The notes under the pieces: generated by a model
Databases searched by the model: none
What the model was told of the DNA's origin: nothing
The model's input: only the letters and a program-made list of their open reading frames with translations
Translations under genes and position numbers: made by a program
Part shown: positions 1 to 11,979 of the stretch, one piece after another
How positions within the stretch are numbered: the stretch's first letter is position 1
How the letters are laid out: each line of letters starts with the position of its first letter
Assembly: GCA_030280995.1 (NCBI GenBank)
Contig: JASXTE010000013.1
Span: 9,145,001 to 9,209,000, forward strand
From: Hemileia vastatrix
Taxonomy: Eukaryota; Basidiomycota; Pucciniomycetes; Pucciniales; Zaghouaniaceae
Direction: 5' to 3'
DNA length: 64,000 bases

Positions 1-642
1 AATAAAAATAAGTACTTGTCCCATACATATTTTATTCCCTAACACCGTGCTCAATAATACAGATGAGAGGGAATAATATTAGTACTAAAATAGAATAAAA
101 ATCTAAAAAAATTCAAATTCCTTTACTAATAAATTTAAATTTCCATTGAATCTACATTTTAAATCAAATATATTGTATTAAATGTGACAATCTAAGGGAA
201 CTCAAGTTTTATTTCTAATAAAATTAATATCTCTCTTGACGTACCATTCAGTATAGCTTTTAGTATTTCAAATACCCTCTTTATTTAGTTTTTTTTCCTC
301 TCACACCCTTTTATCAGGTGGTGTTAATTCCGTGTTTTATTTCTCACATTTTGCCTATAAAAGGCCCTTCCTTTTTGTACTTTTGATTCATTCCTTACTT
401 ACTCATAAATCATAAAATATATCAATTATATCCTTTATTTCTACACTTTATAACATTAGTACTTACATCAACATAACACTAAGCTATAATTTATATTAAT
501 ATTTGACTTCATCTCTTATAACTTGAGTAAACAATCAAAGAAGATTAAGAGATACGTACTTGCCTTTTGAAAGTCCATTAAACCACTTAGAATCCTCATA
601 GAACCTTCAGCTAAATCTTCTAGACCAAAAGTCCCCTTGACA
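1..642 (+). repeat. 5' LTR of copy A (3' portion)
   Basis: The sequence is nearly identical to 7677-8317 and ends in ...CCTTGACA, the same end as the other LTRs of this family. A TATA box, TATAAAAGG, lies at 356-364 and is at the same place in every LTR of the family, so transcription probably starts shortly after it. The primer-binding region should start at 643 (ATTGGAGGCC), but I could not match it to a tRNA. Confidence 0.93.
356..364 (+). promoter_or_regulatory. LTR TATA box (copy A)
   Basis: TATAAAAGG is embedded in GCCTATAAAAGGCC and is conserved in all LTR copies here, for example 49876-49884 in copy D and, reversed, 20198-20206 in copy B. It is the likely core promoter of the element. 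Confidence 0.7.
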
Positions 643-927
643 ATTGGAGGCCTTCCCGAATTACCGACAGCGCATTGTTAATTGAGACCAGATATTGAAA
701 GGACCATCACCATTGAGTTACCTATAAGGACGAGTGGATGATGAAAACAACAAACGTCAAACATCACGTGACTTAATTTTTTGTTGCGAACGGGAATCAA
801 ACCGCACTCTAAAACTTAAGCTTATATACTAAAAAATACTTATATTTTTTGTGGTAATTATTGATTACTATTTGTAGTTCACTTTGCACTCTTCATACTC
901 TGCGTATTTCCTTTTACTCAGCACTCT

Positions 928-1450
928 GTAAGTGACCTTAATTTGCTCATTTAACAGGTGGAGGTGACTAGTAAATTGGAATTAAAATTTATTATTATTA
1001 TTTATTTTGTTTTTCCTGGTTGACAAAGATAGAGCAATGGTGTTCTTAGTCCTAGAGGTAATAAATTATATTTTAAAAAAATTATTATTCATTATAATTT
1101 TCAGTTGACCTTTGTCCTGATATATTTAAATTTTATTTATTCCAGTTGACAAATTGTCCTGAAAATAATTTTTTTTATTAAATATTTCAGTAGACATTAA
1201 GTCCTGTTAATTATTAAATTCTCAGTTGATTCAAAATCCTGATAATAATTATCATAAAAATTGTTAATAAGAAATTTAAATTTAATTCTTCAGCTGATTA
1301 TTATATCCTGGTTTTAAATTGTTTTGAATTAATAAATTGATTGTTATTTTAGTTGATTTTATCCTGAAAATTTTATTTTATTATTTTTCTTTTAAATAAA
1401 AAGTAAAAATATAAACTAATTCATCTTATTTTCTCCCCCTCTCCTTGCAG
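928..1450 (+). other. Putative leader intron with small hairpin series (copy A)
   Basis: A GTAAGT donor at 928 and a pyrimidine tract ending TTGCAG at 1450 bracket the leader, 13 bases before the gag ATG at 1464. The same two sites are at matching positions in copies B and D. Inside, roughly 1102-1375, lie about six units of the form CAG-TT-GAY, 3-6 nt, RTC-CTG, each able to form a 6-bp stem with a two-base bulge. Both GAC/GTC and GAT/ATC versions occur, which keeps the pairing. Splicing itself is an inference from site conservation. Confidence 0.55.
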
Positions 1451-1463
1451 TGAAAAATTAGAA

Positions 1464-4400
1464 ATGACTGATAAAGGTGTCTCTGCTGCACGTGAAGATG
1501 GATTGGATTTAATTGATTATGATGAGGCTACTTCTGAGAGTTCTCATTTAACTAGTAAATTACCTCAAATTAATCAATTAATTCACCAATCAGGATGTAG
1601 AAATGGAGGAAGTGGAAATTCTGGTAGAAACAGCTCAAGAACAGAAACCTGTAATAAACCCCCCAGAAGAACTTCCAAAAGGCTTCAAGATAAAAAAGAT
1701 GCCACTACCTCAACAACTAAAGAACCTGTCAACACACATAAAGGAAATACAGACAGACAACTTGAGATTGAGGTCAATAGTAGATGCTCTAGAAGAAAAG
1801 GTAAGAAAAATAGATGCTTTTCTTCAAGAGAAGAGGAGACCTCCTCCCCCCAGGGATCTTCATCAATTGGCTCCCCAGAAGCCAGAGAAAGTGAAAGTAT
1901 CCAAGTGGCAGTGGGATTCGCTGAATACTCAGTGGGATTACCTGTCTCAAAATCAACAGACGCCCCAAGCAGGTCCATCAAGACACAGCCAAGTCAACCC
2001 CACACCTCCTCACCCCTATCAAGGAGGAAGAAGAAGAAAAAACAATATGATCTTGCCCAGAAAACCTTGGTAAGCCCCTCTATTGATTCTCAAGTACCAT
2101 TTCTTGTAACAAATTCAGTTCCCTCAGGTAATTCTGGAAATGGAGATAAGACTGTGAGACCTGTAGAGGCTGAGAACAGTAGACAAATTACTCAAATTTC
2201 AAATGTATATAATCCTTTAGTTCTAATTGCTACTTCAATTATAAATCCTGATATGGCTATTATTGATGAAACACTTCAACCTGAGTTTTATGAGAATCTG
2301 GAAAGTTACTCTGTTTCCTTACTGAGAAACATTCCAGATGTAGCTAACATCAATGATGAATATTTGAGAGATATTATTGCTAAACAAAATCATATCATGA
2401 ACAACATGCAATTGACTCAGAAATATATTAGTTTGTAAACTGAACAGGGTTATCAAGAATTGAGGAGTGAGTTACAGAGAGTTTCTGATGATTTGTTTCA
2501 TTACAAAGCAACCCATGAAAAGAAAGTTGCTTTATGGTAAAATATCGAAAATAATTTGTCTAGACTGAAAGATACTGTATCTACCTGTTTCCTGGAGCTA
2601 AAGGAAAATGAGATGAACCTGAAAAGATTAAGTGATCATTATTTATCTTTTCAAAATAAAACCCAGTTATCTTTTGCCACAGTCAATGAGAGTTTATCTA
2701 GTCTTCCAAAAGTGAAAACCAGACTAACAACCATTTAAGAAAAACTGAATTCATTGTTTAATGATCAAAAATATTCTGAAACTTCCTTGAAGGAACATAG
2801 GGTACAGCATGCTCCAAGTTTACCTGTTACTAGTTCATCTAAATTAAAATTAGATTCAGAATTGCCTGTTGATACTACTGAGTTTCCATCAAAAATTGAT
2901 GATGCACCAGGATCTTCAACAGAGGGATTAAAAAATGATATTACTGCACAACTAGAGAAGTTAAAGCTGCTACTTACCCAGAAAAAGGCTGGTACTAAAG
3001 AGACTCCTTCAAATCAAAAGAATTGGCCAAAACTTGACCAGTACCCAACATTTGATGGTGATTCTTCTTGTGATTGGTAGAAATTTATTTGCAGAATTGA
3101 TAACTTAAAAAATTCTTACAAACTCCCAGATGAGGAAATTGTGTCTAAGTTAATTTCCTTGTTTACCAATGTTACCCTAATGTGGTATGAATCTGTTCTC
3201 CTGGACAGAAATGACTACACATGGGATGATTGGAAGAAATTGATTAAAGCACAATTTGGTGGCTCCAAGTTCAGAATGGCTCAACAAAGGCAGTATGAGG
3301 AAACTAAATATAGCTCTTCGACTGATAAAATATTGAGTTCTTAATAAACTTGTAAGAATCTTAAGAGCTATGGATCCAAATATGGAGTTTGAGTTATGGA
3401 AGGACAGGATCCTTTATAAATTACCAATGTCTCTGAGAAACTTGATAGTGGCTAGGAATGAGTTCTCCAGAGAACCCTCTTCTTTCATTAATTCTTTCAA
3501 TGAGATCCTTCTAAACAACAAGTATGATGCCAGAGGATGAATTTATAGGACCCCTTTGGAGAAATCCTCCACTTACCAACAAAAACCTCAGGAAAAGGTT
3601 GGTAAACCTTTTTCCCCTGTTGCACCGAAAAAGTATGCAACAAACACTTGCTTCAAGTGCAACAAGCCTTGAAAGAAAGGCCATGTTTTTGACAAGAAGA
3701 TAAATCTTGTAGAAAAAATAGAGGAGCATGCTGATGACACAGTAGCACTGGATGATACGTCAAGTGATTGTGCCAGCAATATTTCATATGAATCTCAACA
3801 AGAAATCTTGATTCTGGAAGAGGATATTCATTATTTAAATACTATTGATATTGATAATAATGCTTTATCTACAGTTGAAGATGCTGAGATCATAAAGAAC
3901 ATTGAGGATAGCTCAATTGTTATTGCCCCTCTCAAGGCACCAGTCTTGATTAATGGAGCCAGCATTGAATTTGTTCTGGATTCTGGAGCTGGAGGAAGTG
4001 TAGTATCTGAAAGAGCACTTGTATAAGTGGATCAAGACTATAAATCAAAACTGATGCTTATCATTTCTGAAAATTGGAGAGGTAATGGCTCTGTTTTGTC
4101 CCCCATTGGTAAATACAAAGCCACAGTGTTTTTTTAAATATAACCATGGGTTTGTAAGAGCTATTTGTGATTTTCTTGTCATGAAAAATAATAACTTAAG
4201 CAATTGGTTTATTGTAGGGAATGATATTTTAACCAAGTATGGCATAAATTTGGATCCCTGAAACCAATGTTTCACAATGGGGATGAATGGGAAGAGAAAA
4301 TTTAAGATTTCTTTCTCCAAAGAATCATTAAAACCAGAATTGAACACATGTGATTCTGTAGTTCAATATAAAGGAAGATCTACAAAAGAAATGCATGCCC

Positions 4401-7400
4401 TTATGTCTGAGATTGACAATGCCTCTTTTGGAGAACAACTTTCTGGTGAGGATAAACATTCCATCATTAACTTGATAAAGTCTTTTCCTATGGCCTTTGC
4501 TCATGGGTCACATGAACTGGGATTAGTTTAAGAAGAGATGAAACTTTCCTTGTCTTGTCCATTAGCTGATATACCATCCAGCTTAAAGAAGAAGCATTAT
4601 CCTGCTTCTTGCACAAAGAGAAAAGATATTGAAGACAATATCTCTACCCTTTTAAAAATGAATATTATTGAAAAGGTAGTTGAAACACCTAAATATGGTG
4701 TTATCTCACCTGTCCTAATTTCTTATGAGAAAGATAAAGCCAGGTTATGTGGTGATTATAGAGCACTAAATACTTATACTGTTGATGATATCTATCCTTT
4801 GCCTAGGATTAGCTCTATACATGCTACCTTACAGGTGCTAAATATATCAGCCATTTTAATAGTAATAAAGATATCACCAGGTTCCTATTGAGAAAAATTC
4901 TCAGAGTTTTCTGATGATTGCTACTCATATGGGTATTTACAAGTATGTGAGGATGACATTTGGACCTAAAAATGCCCCTTCAGTTTTTCAAAAAGTCATG
5001 GATAACAAATTCCATCAGGAGATAATTGAAGGATGGATGATGGTTTATATTGATGATATCATTATATTCTCACAAAAATTTGAGGACCATCTCAACCACC
5101 TGTGTAAAGTGTTCCAAAAAATGGATGAGATAAATATAACACTTGCTTTGAATAAATTTAAATTTGGTTTCCATTCTTTAAAAATTCTTGGTCATGTTGT
5201 TTCAGGCTTACAGATATGTGTTGACCAAAACAAAGTGGCAGCCATGCAAAAGGAGAAGGCTCCTAATAAAGTTAGAGAGCTACAGAGTTTTTTGGGAATG
5301 TGTGGATACTATAGACAGTATATTAAAAATTACCAAGTCATAGCTTCACCCCTTACCCAATTAACTAGAAAGGATGTTGCTTTTTTCTGGAATAGTGAAA
5401 GACAAAGAGCTTTTGAAACTATGAAACACTGTTTGATGTCAGCAACTATTCTTGATTTACCTGACTTTAATCAGCCATTTGTTTTATATACTGATGCCAG
5501 TTTTATTGGTCTGGGTGCTGCCCTTCATCAAAAACAAGTGATTAATGATAAATTATCAGAAGTAGTAATTTGTTATATTTCAAGAACTTTGAGAAATAGT
5601 GAATTGAAATATGGTGCTACTTAATTGGAATGTTTAGCTGTAGTGTGGGCTCTAGAAAAGCTACATTATTACCTAGATGACCAGCAATTAGAACTTGTCA
5701 CTGACTGCAGTGCAGTTAAACCCTTTTAAACTTGAAAACACCTAACAGACATATGTTCAGATGGAAGTTAGCTGTTCAAGAATACAGAGGGAGAATGACA
5801 ATTATTCATAGGGCTGGTATTGTTCACTCAAATTTTGATATTTTATCAAGGTTGCCTTCACCAAATGATGACTCTAATCCTGCTTATGATCCTGAGGATG
5901 AAATTATTCATATTCATGGGATATATGTGGTTGATATAGAGGATGTGCTATTGCAGCTTATTCTGAATTCATATGATAAGGAAACTGACTTAAAAAATTT
6001 ATGCCCCATATTAAATGATCCAAAGAATGCTTCAATACAAGCATTAATCAAAACCCTTCCACCAAAGTACCAAAAAGATTTGGAAAAAGTAAATTTTCAA
6101 TTGATGAAGGATATCTATATTATAGAGGAAAGTTGAGTAATGTCATGGTTATTCCTCCTTCTATGAAAGAAATCATCTTGAAAATTTGTCATGATGACAT
6201 TTTAGCTGGAAATTTTGATCTTCAAAAAACAATGATCAGAATTAAAAACACCACTTGGTGGGTTAATATGTCTGAAGACACAAAATTATATGTTGAATCT
6301 TGTGATTCTTTCCAAAAATTAAAAAGATTGACTGGTAAAAGATCTGGATTAATGCAACATATTAAACCTCCTGATACACCATGGTAGATAATAAACATGG
6401 ATTTTGTAACAGGATTACCTATTGCTGGAAAATACAGTTATAACTCTTGTTTGGTTATTGTGGACTGATTCACTAAAATGTGTAAATTTATCCCTACTCA
6501 CAAGGATTTTCCCACTAAAGAATTAGCTTTCTTATAGTGGTCTCATATGTTTAATACTGCTGGTTTTCCTAAAGCCATAATCTCTGACAGAGACCCTAAA
6601 TTTACTTCTGAATTTTGGATGTCTCTGATGGATGTTTGTGGTTGTGATCTAAAACTCTATACTGCCCATCATCCACAGACTGATGGCTTAGCTGAAAGAA
6701 TGATTCAGACTTTAGAGGACATGATAAGAAGGTATTGTGCCTTTGGCCTTGAGTATAAAGATAATGACAGATTCACTCATGATTGGGTTACTTTACTTCC
6801 TGGGTTGGAATTTGCTTATAATAGCACTGTTCATTATTTTACTCAAAGAAAGCCTTTTGAACTCTGGCTTGGATATGTTCAACATACTCCTGCCCAAATT
6901 CTCAATAACAAAATACCTAAATTGGATATACATCCTGGTGTAAAGTCTTTTATTAAAATGCAACAACTTTTCAGAAATCATGCCCAAAAATGTATTAAAA
7001 AATCATTTGAATATGAGAAGAAGAGATGGGACAAATCCCATAAAGAATACACTTTTAAAAAGAGTGATGAAGTGTTGATTTCTACAGTCCACTTAAATTT
7101 ACAAGGTAATAAAAAATTGAAAGACCCATTTGTTGGTCCATTTGTTGTCAGAAGAATGATTGGAGATAATGCAGTTGAGGTTATTTTGTATTCTCCATAT
7201 GACAGAAAACATCCTGTTTTTCCAATATCTCTTCTGAAACCTTACACATCCAATAGTGATTTATTTCCAAAAAAGAGGGGAAGACCAAATAAAACCCCAA
7301 ATTAAATCACTGAAACAGCAGAAATTGGAAAAATTCTAAATGACAGAATAGTCACTTCTGACAAAGCTACAGAATACTTATTGATATTCAAGAATAAATC

Positions 7401-7485
7401 ATCTGAATATGATTCTTGGATACCTGGGAAGGAGATATCTAATCTTCCTACTCTACTAAAAAAGTATAAAAAGAAAAAATCATAG
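1464..7485 (+). pseudogene. Degenerate gag-pol polyprotein of copy A
   Basis: The start is the ATG of MTDKGVS, which aligns with MTDQ in copies B and D. Domains in order are a gag N-terminus with coiled coil (about 1603-2073 in the second frame), gag core (to about 3600), a zinc knuckle (C-F-K-C near 3650), protease with VLDSGAGGS near 3975, RT with YIDD near 5050, RNase H with LYTDAS near 5490, integrase with HHCC (6190-6330) and DDE (ISDRD near 6580, E in LAERM near 6690), and a C-terminal chromodomain (about 7315-7480). Many stops and frameshifts break it, for example at 2436, 2537, 2736, 3078, 4024, 4137 and 5622. It cannot make the full polyprotein. The gag 5' splice donor seen in copies B and D (GTAAGT) is mutated here to GAGAGT at about 1535. 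Confidence 0.92.
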
Positions 7486-7506
7486 CATTTTTTTTATTGT
7501 TTTTTT

Positions 7507-7518
7507 AGAGTGAGGGAG
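7507..7518 (+). other. Polypurine tract of copy A
   Basis: AGAGTGAGGGAG lies directly upstream of the 3' LTR start (TGTCAGCC at 7519). It is the expected site for priming plus-strand DNA synthesis, and the same tract precedes the 3' LTRs of copies B, C and D. Confidence 0.8.
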
Positions 7519-8317
7519 TGTCAGCCAGGCTACTAGACTTACCCAGTAAAATAATTGATTATCTTACTGAGGTGAAGCCACACCTTTGAAATCCTTATTA
7601 ATAATTAATTTTTTATTAACTACTTATGTATTACTTACAACTAACTATCTAAGTACACTAATTAATGTAGATAATTAATAAAAATAAGTACTTGTCCCAT
7701 ACATATTTTATTCCCTAACACCGTGCTCAATAATACAGATGAGAGGGAATTATATTAGTACTTAAATATAATAAAAATTTAAAAAAATTCAAATTCCTTT
7801 ATTAATAGAGTTAAATTTCCATTGAATCTACATTTTAAATCAAATATATTGTATTAAATGTGACAATCTAAGGGAACTTAAGTTTTATTTCTAATAAAAT
7901 TGATATCTCTCTTGACGTACCATTCAGTATAGCTTTTAGTATTTCAAATACCCTCTTTATTTAGTTTTTTTCCTCTCACACCCTTGTATCAGGTGGTGTT
8001 AATTCTGTGTTTTATTTCTCACATTTTGCCTATAAAAGGCCCTTCCTTTTTGTACTTTTGATTCACTCCTTACTTACTCATAAATCATACAATATATCAA
8101 TTATATCCTTTATTTCTATACTTTATAACATTGGTACTTACATCACCATAAAACTAAGCTATAATTTATATTAATATTTGACTTCACCTCTTATAACTTG
8201 AGTAAACAATCAAAAAATATTAAGAAATACGTACTTGCCTTTTGAAAGTCCATTAAACCACTTAGAATCCTTGAAGAACCTTCAGCTAAATCTTCTAGAC
8301 CAAAAGTCCCCTTGACA
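7519..8317 (+). repeat. 3' LTR of copy A (799 bp)
   Basis: It starts TGTCAGCCAGGC and ends CCTTGACA, with 5'-TG...CA-3' termini. It contains the family TATA box and matches 1-642 along its last 641 bases with scattered substitutions. Its end interrupts a Harbinger transposase codon series at 8317/8318. Confidence 0.95.
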
Positions 8318-8869
8318 GAAGCCCTCTGCTTGCATTACCTGAGATGATTCAAGTCGCTCTTCTTTTGTTGGCCAGGTGAGAAGTTGAGATTCCAAGGAGT
8401 TGATGGCAGTGATACATCGTTTGGTATAAGTGTTAACTGAACCATACCCTAAATCAAAGACATTTTCTAAACATTTCAAAGCGGCTCCATTACCATTTGA
8501 ACCCAAACGACATAGTGTGATGGCCAATTGAATTGATGGATGTCATTGTTCTTTTTGAGAATTATTGTGAAATATGGGATGATCCTGATTAAGCTCAAGC
8601 AATTTAAGGAAACATTCCTGAGAAGTCCTGAACAGCTGTCTAAAACTGGGTGTAGATAGGTTAAGAAGTGTTTGGATGGTGTACTTGGGGGTCTGAAGTA
8701 CTTGAGGCTTTTTGGGAAGAAGGTAACGTTTCTTGGCCATTTTTGATAAAAAGACAAAATCTTCTTCTAGATCAGAATCAGAATCAGAATCAGAGTCCAA
8801 GAGCAGCTCAAGAGCCATGAAAGTCATTGCTTTATGTAATTTATCACGAATTGAAAGTGATGAAGGCAT
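8318..8869 (-). pseudogene. PIF/Harbinger-type transposase, N-terminal part, cut by copy A
   Basis: The gene reads from an ATG at 8869. It starts MPSSLSIRDK, then an acidic serine-aspartate run, the helix LSTPSFRQLFRTSQECF, and after one in-frame TGA (8543-8545) it continues with LGSNGNGAALKCLENVF and ends in QVMQAEGF, where the LTR begins. The second Harbinger copy (10155-11231) has the same motifs in the same order and goes on after EGF with PGCLGFVDGT, the first catalytic Asp region. So the insertion removed all DDE residues. The missing C-terminal half should lie left of the window. The family assignment rests on this alignment and on the known DDE_Tnp_4 layout. Confidence 0.85.
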
Positions 8870-9177
8870 AACTCTTATATGACATGATATGAAGATGTAA
8901 ATGATGTATGATGTTTTGAGTTATGAAGGGTTATGCTGCAAAGTGCTGCGTATGAATGGGATGATGCTGACAAATCAGTGAAATGGGACTTGATGGTGAA
9001 ATCAGCACTTTTGGTTGAGAAAGTGCGGATTTGAGTGAAATAAGTGACTTTTTTCACTTTTGAAATCCACCAGTATTGTGGCTAATGTGTTTTGGAAATA
9101 CGCACTTAGATAAGGGCAGATTTGGTCAAATTTAAGTGCGGATTTGTAAGTGCGGATTTGCCAGAACTGACACCCCC
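8870..9177 (-). mobile_element. 5' terminal region of Harbinger element 1
   Basis: This is the stretch between the transposase ATG and the element end at 9177. The reverse complement starts GGGGGTGTCAGTTCTGG, which resembles the start of element 2 at 9776 (GGGGGTATCAATGTTC). Three copies of AAGTGCGGATTTG (near 9025, 9133 and 9148) lie just inside and are candidate transposase-binding subterminal repeats; element 2 has a related ATCCGCAATT just inside its end. I see no second gene here. Confidence 0.6.
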
Positions 9178-9337
9178 TATTTTATACAAAGTGTGACCTT
9201 TAAGAGTGAACTCTAAAGTATATCAAATAATTTGATATATAGTAAAAAATATTTTATTGACACAACCTTATAGCACACTTTTGTTATTTTCAATTCCTTA
9301 TTATTGGAAAGGTCTTTCTCTCAAACTCCTGTATGTA

Positions 9338-9775
9338 TGTCAGCCAGGCTATCTCAGGAGCCCAGTAATTTATATAATAAATTGCTGAAATCATGTAAGG
9401 AAATAACATAATGTATTATGTAGTTACAATAATTTATTTTATTAAATAATAAAATTATAAATATTTTATGAATAAGTAAAATAATTAATATATTTAATTT
9501 CATTATTAAATAAGTTTTATTACATACACAAATATTATATTCTATAAAAACATGGCACTTTTCTATGTATTTAATATTTCTAAGAAATTAATTAAACTAA
9601 TTATGATATTATAAGCTTAATTATATTTAAATTATAATGTAATTACCAATAAATTAACATGATTTAGATATTAAATTCAACTCATCATATAATATTATCC
9701 ATAAATATTGGGTGCTTTTTTTACCCTTAACTTTGTCAGTAAAGTTACTAAATAACTTAAAACACATATTTAATA
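9338..9775 (+). repeat. Truncated LTR-like fragment of a diverged Ty3 family
   Basis: It starts TGTCAGCCAGGCTAT and continues with CCCAGTAA and an AT-rich stretch, like the first 60 bp of the family LTRs but strongly diverged beyond that. No matching end or internal region is visible, and Harbinger element 2 begins at 9776. It is probably an old LTR fragment. The rest of 9178-9775 is AT-rich with no gene that I can see. Confidence 0.4.
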
Positions 9776-11231
9776 GGGGGTATCAATGTTCAGGGATCCG
9801 CAATTAAGGATCAGGAATTTTTTTTTCCGGGATCAGACATTATTAGTTGCAGAAGATTCTTATCCACTAGCCCCAGGGCTAGTAGATAAGGAATCCACAA
9901 TAACGCATTATTCCACCTCTAATACCCCAATTTCCATTCCTAATTCGTGATCCCAAACTCATCTCATCCATGATGGATTTGAAATAAAGTCATATGACTC
10001 ATAATTGCTGATTCCATCCTTAAGTCTTTCCTCACTCTATGCTACTTAGTTTTGGTGGAGAAAACTTGAGTTTTTTTTCTATCTACACACCCCAACTGCA
10101 CATTTGGCGGTAAATTCCCACTTCCCTCATCACATAACCCTTCCACCAGCAACAATGAAACAGCTCTCTACTAGGAAGCTAGTTCACTCAACAATGAATT
10201 CTATTACTTTTCTTTTAGTTCTTCACTATAAATCTGACTGTGATTTGGAAGATGCTTTAGCTTATATGTGTTTTCTTTCCAAAAAGCGTTACACCATCAC
10301 CAGGGGACCAAATCTTTATCATGATCCCCAATGTGATCTGGCCTCCATTCTCAACATTCCTCATTTTAACTTCACCCAACTATTTAGAACTTCTCCCGAT
10401 TCTTTCTTCAAACCTTATCAACTCATCTCCAATCATCCTATCTTTCATAACAATTCCCATAACAAACAGCGTAATCCTGCCATCCAACTTGCTGTTGCAC
10501 TATTTTGCTTTGGCTCAAAAGGAAACAGTGCTGCTGTAAGACATTTGGATAATCTCTTTAACATAGGATATGGTACCATGATATTATACACCAAGTTCTG
10601 TATGATTTCTATCCTTTCCCTCAAGTCTCAAACACTTGCTTGGCCAACTCCAGAACAGCAACTTGAATCCTCTCAAGTAATGCAAGCTGAAGGTTTCCCT
10701 GGCTGTTTAGGATTTGTTGATGGCACAACTATAACTTTGAGTCAAAATCCTGCTCATTATGGCAACCATTATTTTGATCACAAAAAAAGGTTTCTTCAAA
10801 ATCTTCTTCAATTTATCATCCTTCATAAACTAACTTTTTATCTTCTTTCTAGATACTCTATTGCCGTTAAACTTGTATGCAATGTCAATAAAAAACTATT
10901 TCTTTTTATAGTGGCTGCCCTGGCTCATGTCATGACTCTTCCATCTTCCAAAGAATGAGGATTTCTCAAACCCCTGACTCATACTTTGAAAAATCTCAGT
11001 ACCTCCTTGCAGAATCAGCATTTGCAAGTGGAAAGAAAATTATACCTGCTTTCCGTGGTGCAAGTTTAGAAAGTGACCCCTAAACTGCCTTTAATTATCA
11101 CCTTGCCCAATCAAGAGTACAAATTTATCATGCTATAGGTATATTAAAGGGACAAGTTCCTAGTCTTCGGGAGCTCAGAATCCAATTTCAAAAAAAACTG
11201 GAGATTAAAACAGCAAATCATTGGATCATGA
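9776..11231 (+). mobile_element. Harbinger-like element 2 (right end not found)
   Basis: The left terminus GGGGGTATCAATGTTC at 9776 follows TTAATA and matches the outer end of element 1 in its first bases. A hairpin with CTAGCCC/GGGCTAG arms lies near 9850-9885. A transposase pseudogene fills 10155-11231. After it the sequence turns into homopolymer T and the C/T minisatellite, and no inverted copy of the left end is recognisable, so the right boundary is set at the last coding similarity. Confidence 0.6.
10155..11231 (+). pseudogene. PIF/Harbinger-type (DDE_Tnp_4) transposase, broken
   Basis: The first ATG in frame is at 10155. N-terminal motifs LFRTSPDSF, PIFHNNS and GSKGNSAAV match element 1. 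The DDE domain starts with QVMQAEGFPGCLGFVDGT (about 10675-10735, catalytic Asp in VDGT). A likely GT-AG intron runs from AAAG/GTTTCTTC (10788) to CTTTCTAG (10852), joining HKKR to YSIAVKLV. A one-base loss near 10911 shifts the frame; the next frame gives GCPGSCHDSSIFQRMR with the second Asp, then YLLAESAF, one TAA near 11081, and HLAQSRVQIYHAIGILKG, typical of the C-terminal helix of this family. With a frameshift and a stop it is inactive. Confidence 0.85.
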
Positions 11232-11244
11232 CTTGCATTTTTTT

Positions 11245-11979
11245 TTTTTTTTTTTTGTAAGTCCTTTTTTTTATTTTCAAGGTTAGATTAATTTTTTTTC
11301 TTTTTTTTCTTTTTTTTTTTCTTTTTTTTCTTTTTTTTTACTTTTTTTCTCTCCTTCACCCTCTTTAGCTGCCTCATTTTACCCCATTTCCTCTCTCTTT
11401 ACCTGCCTCAAGTCACTCCTTCTCCCCTCTCTTTACCTTGCTCAAGTCTCCCTTATTTCACCCTCCTTGCCTGTCCCAAATCCCCCCTTTCCCCCCTCTT
11501 TAGGTGCCTCATGACCCCCCTTACCCTCTCTTTAGGCGCCTCATCAACCTCCTTCCCCTCTCTTTAGGTGCCTCAACACTCCCCCCTTCTCCTCTCTTTA
11601 ACCGCCTCAAAACCCCCCTTCCCCCCTTTTAGGTCCCCTACCATTTAGCCACCTCTACCCCCCCTTCTTCTTAAAGAACAATCGCTAACAATTGTTTTTT
11701 AAGTCAATGAATTGATAGCAATTCAATTACTTAACAAATGATTGCTAGCAATTGTTTATTAAGAAGGAGGAGGGGTTAGATGAGGCTTAAGTGGAGTTGA
11801 AGGGTGGATGGGACCTAAATGGGGGGGTGTTTGAAGCACCTAAAGAGGGGGGGAAAGGGGTGGGGTTTGGAAAATTTAAAGAATGGTGAGAGGGGGGGAT
11901 TTTGGGGGGTTTTGTGGCAATTAAGGAGGGGGTTTTGGGGGGATTTGATGGTGATTTTTAGGCAAGGAGGGAGGGATTT
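11245..11979. repeat. Fold-back minisatellite with C/T-rich and G/A-rich arms
   Basis: From 11245 there is T-rich sequence, then about eight imperfect units of roughly 40 bp with the core CTCTTTAGGTGCCTCA (11360-11640). The centre (11680-11755) is itself an inverted repeat, with CTTCTTAA and TTAAGAAG at its flanks and ATTGCTAGCAAT at 11741-11752. The right arm (11760-11975) carries the reverse complement of the left-arm unit (GCACCTAAAGAGGGG) and long G runs. The arms could form a hairpin, triplex or quadruplex. Reading frames in it are low-complexity and I do not call genes. Copy B begins exactly at 11980. Confidence 0.7.

Larger units (their letters stand above)
1..8317 (+). mobile_element. 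Ty3/Gypsy chromovirus copy A, 5' LTR cut by window edge
   Basis: This is an LTR retrotransposon with the order LTR, leader, gag, protease, RT, RNase H, integrase, chromodomain, LTR. The first 642 bases match the 3' LTR at 7677-8317, so about 158 bp of the 5' LTR lie outside the window. The element sits inside the Harbinger transposase gene that resumes at 8318, and the right-hand host sequence begins GAAGC. The matching target duplication cannot be checked because the left end is not visible. The coding region is heavily broken and the copy looks old and non-autonomous. Confidence 0.95.

Noticed and set aside
1603..2073. Separate overlapping gene inside gag
   Set aside because: The same frame in copies B and D is reached through a 58-bp intron from the gag start, so it is part of gag and not an independent gene.
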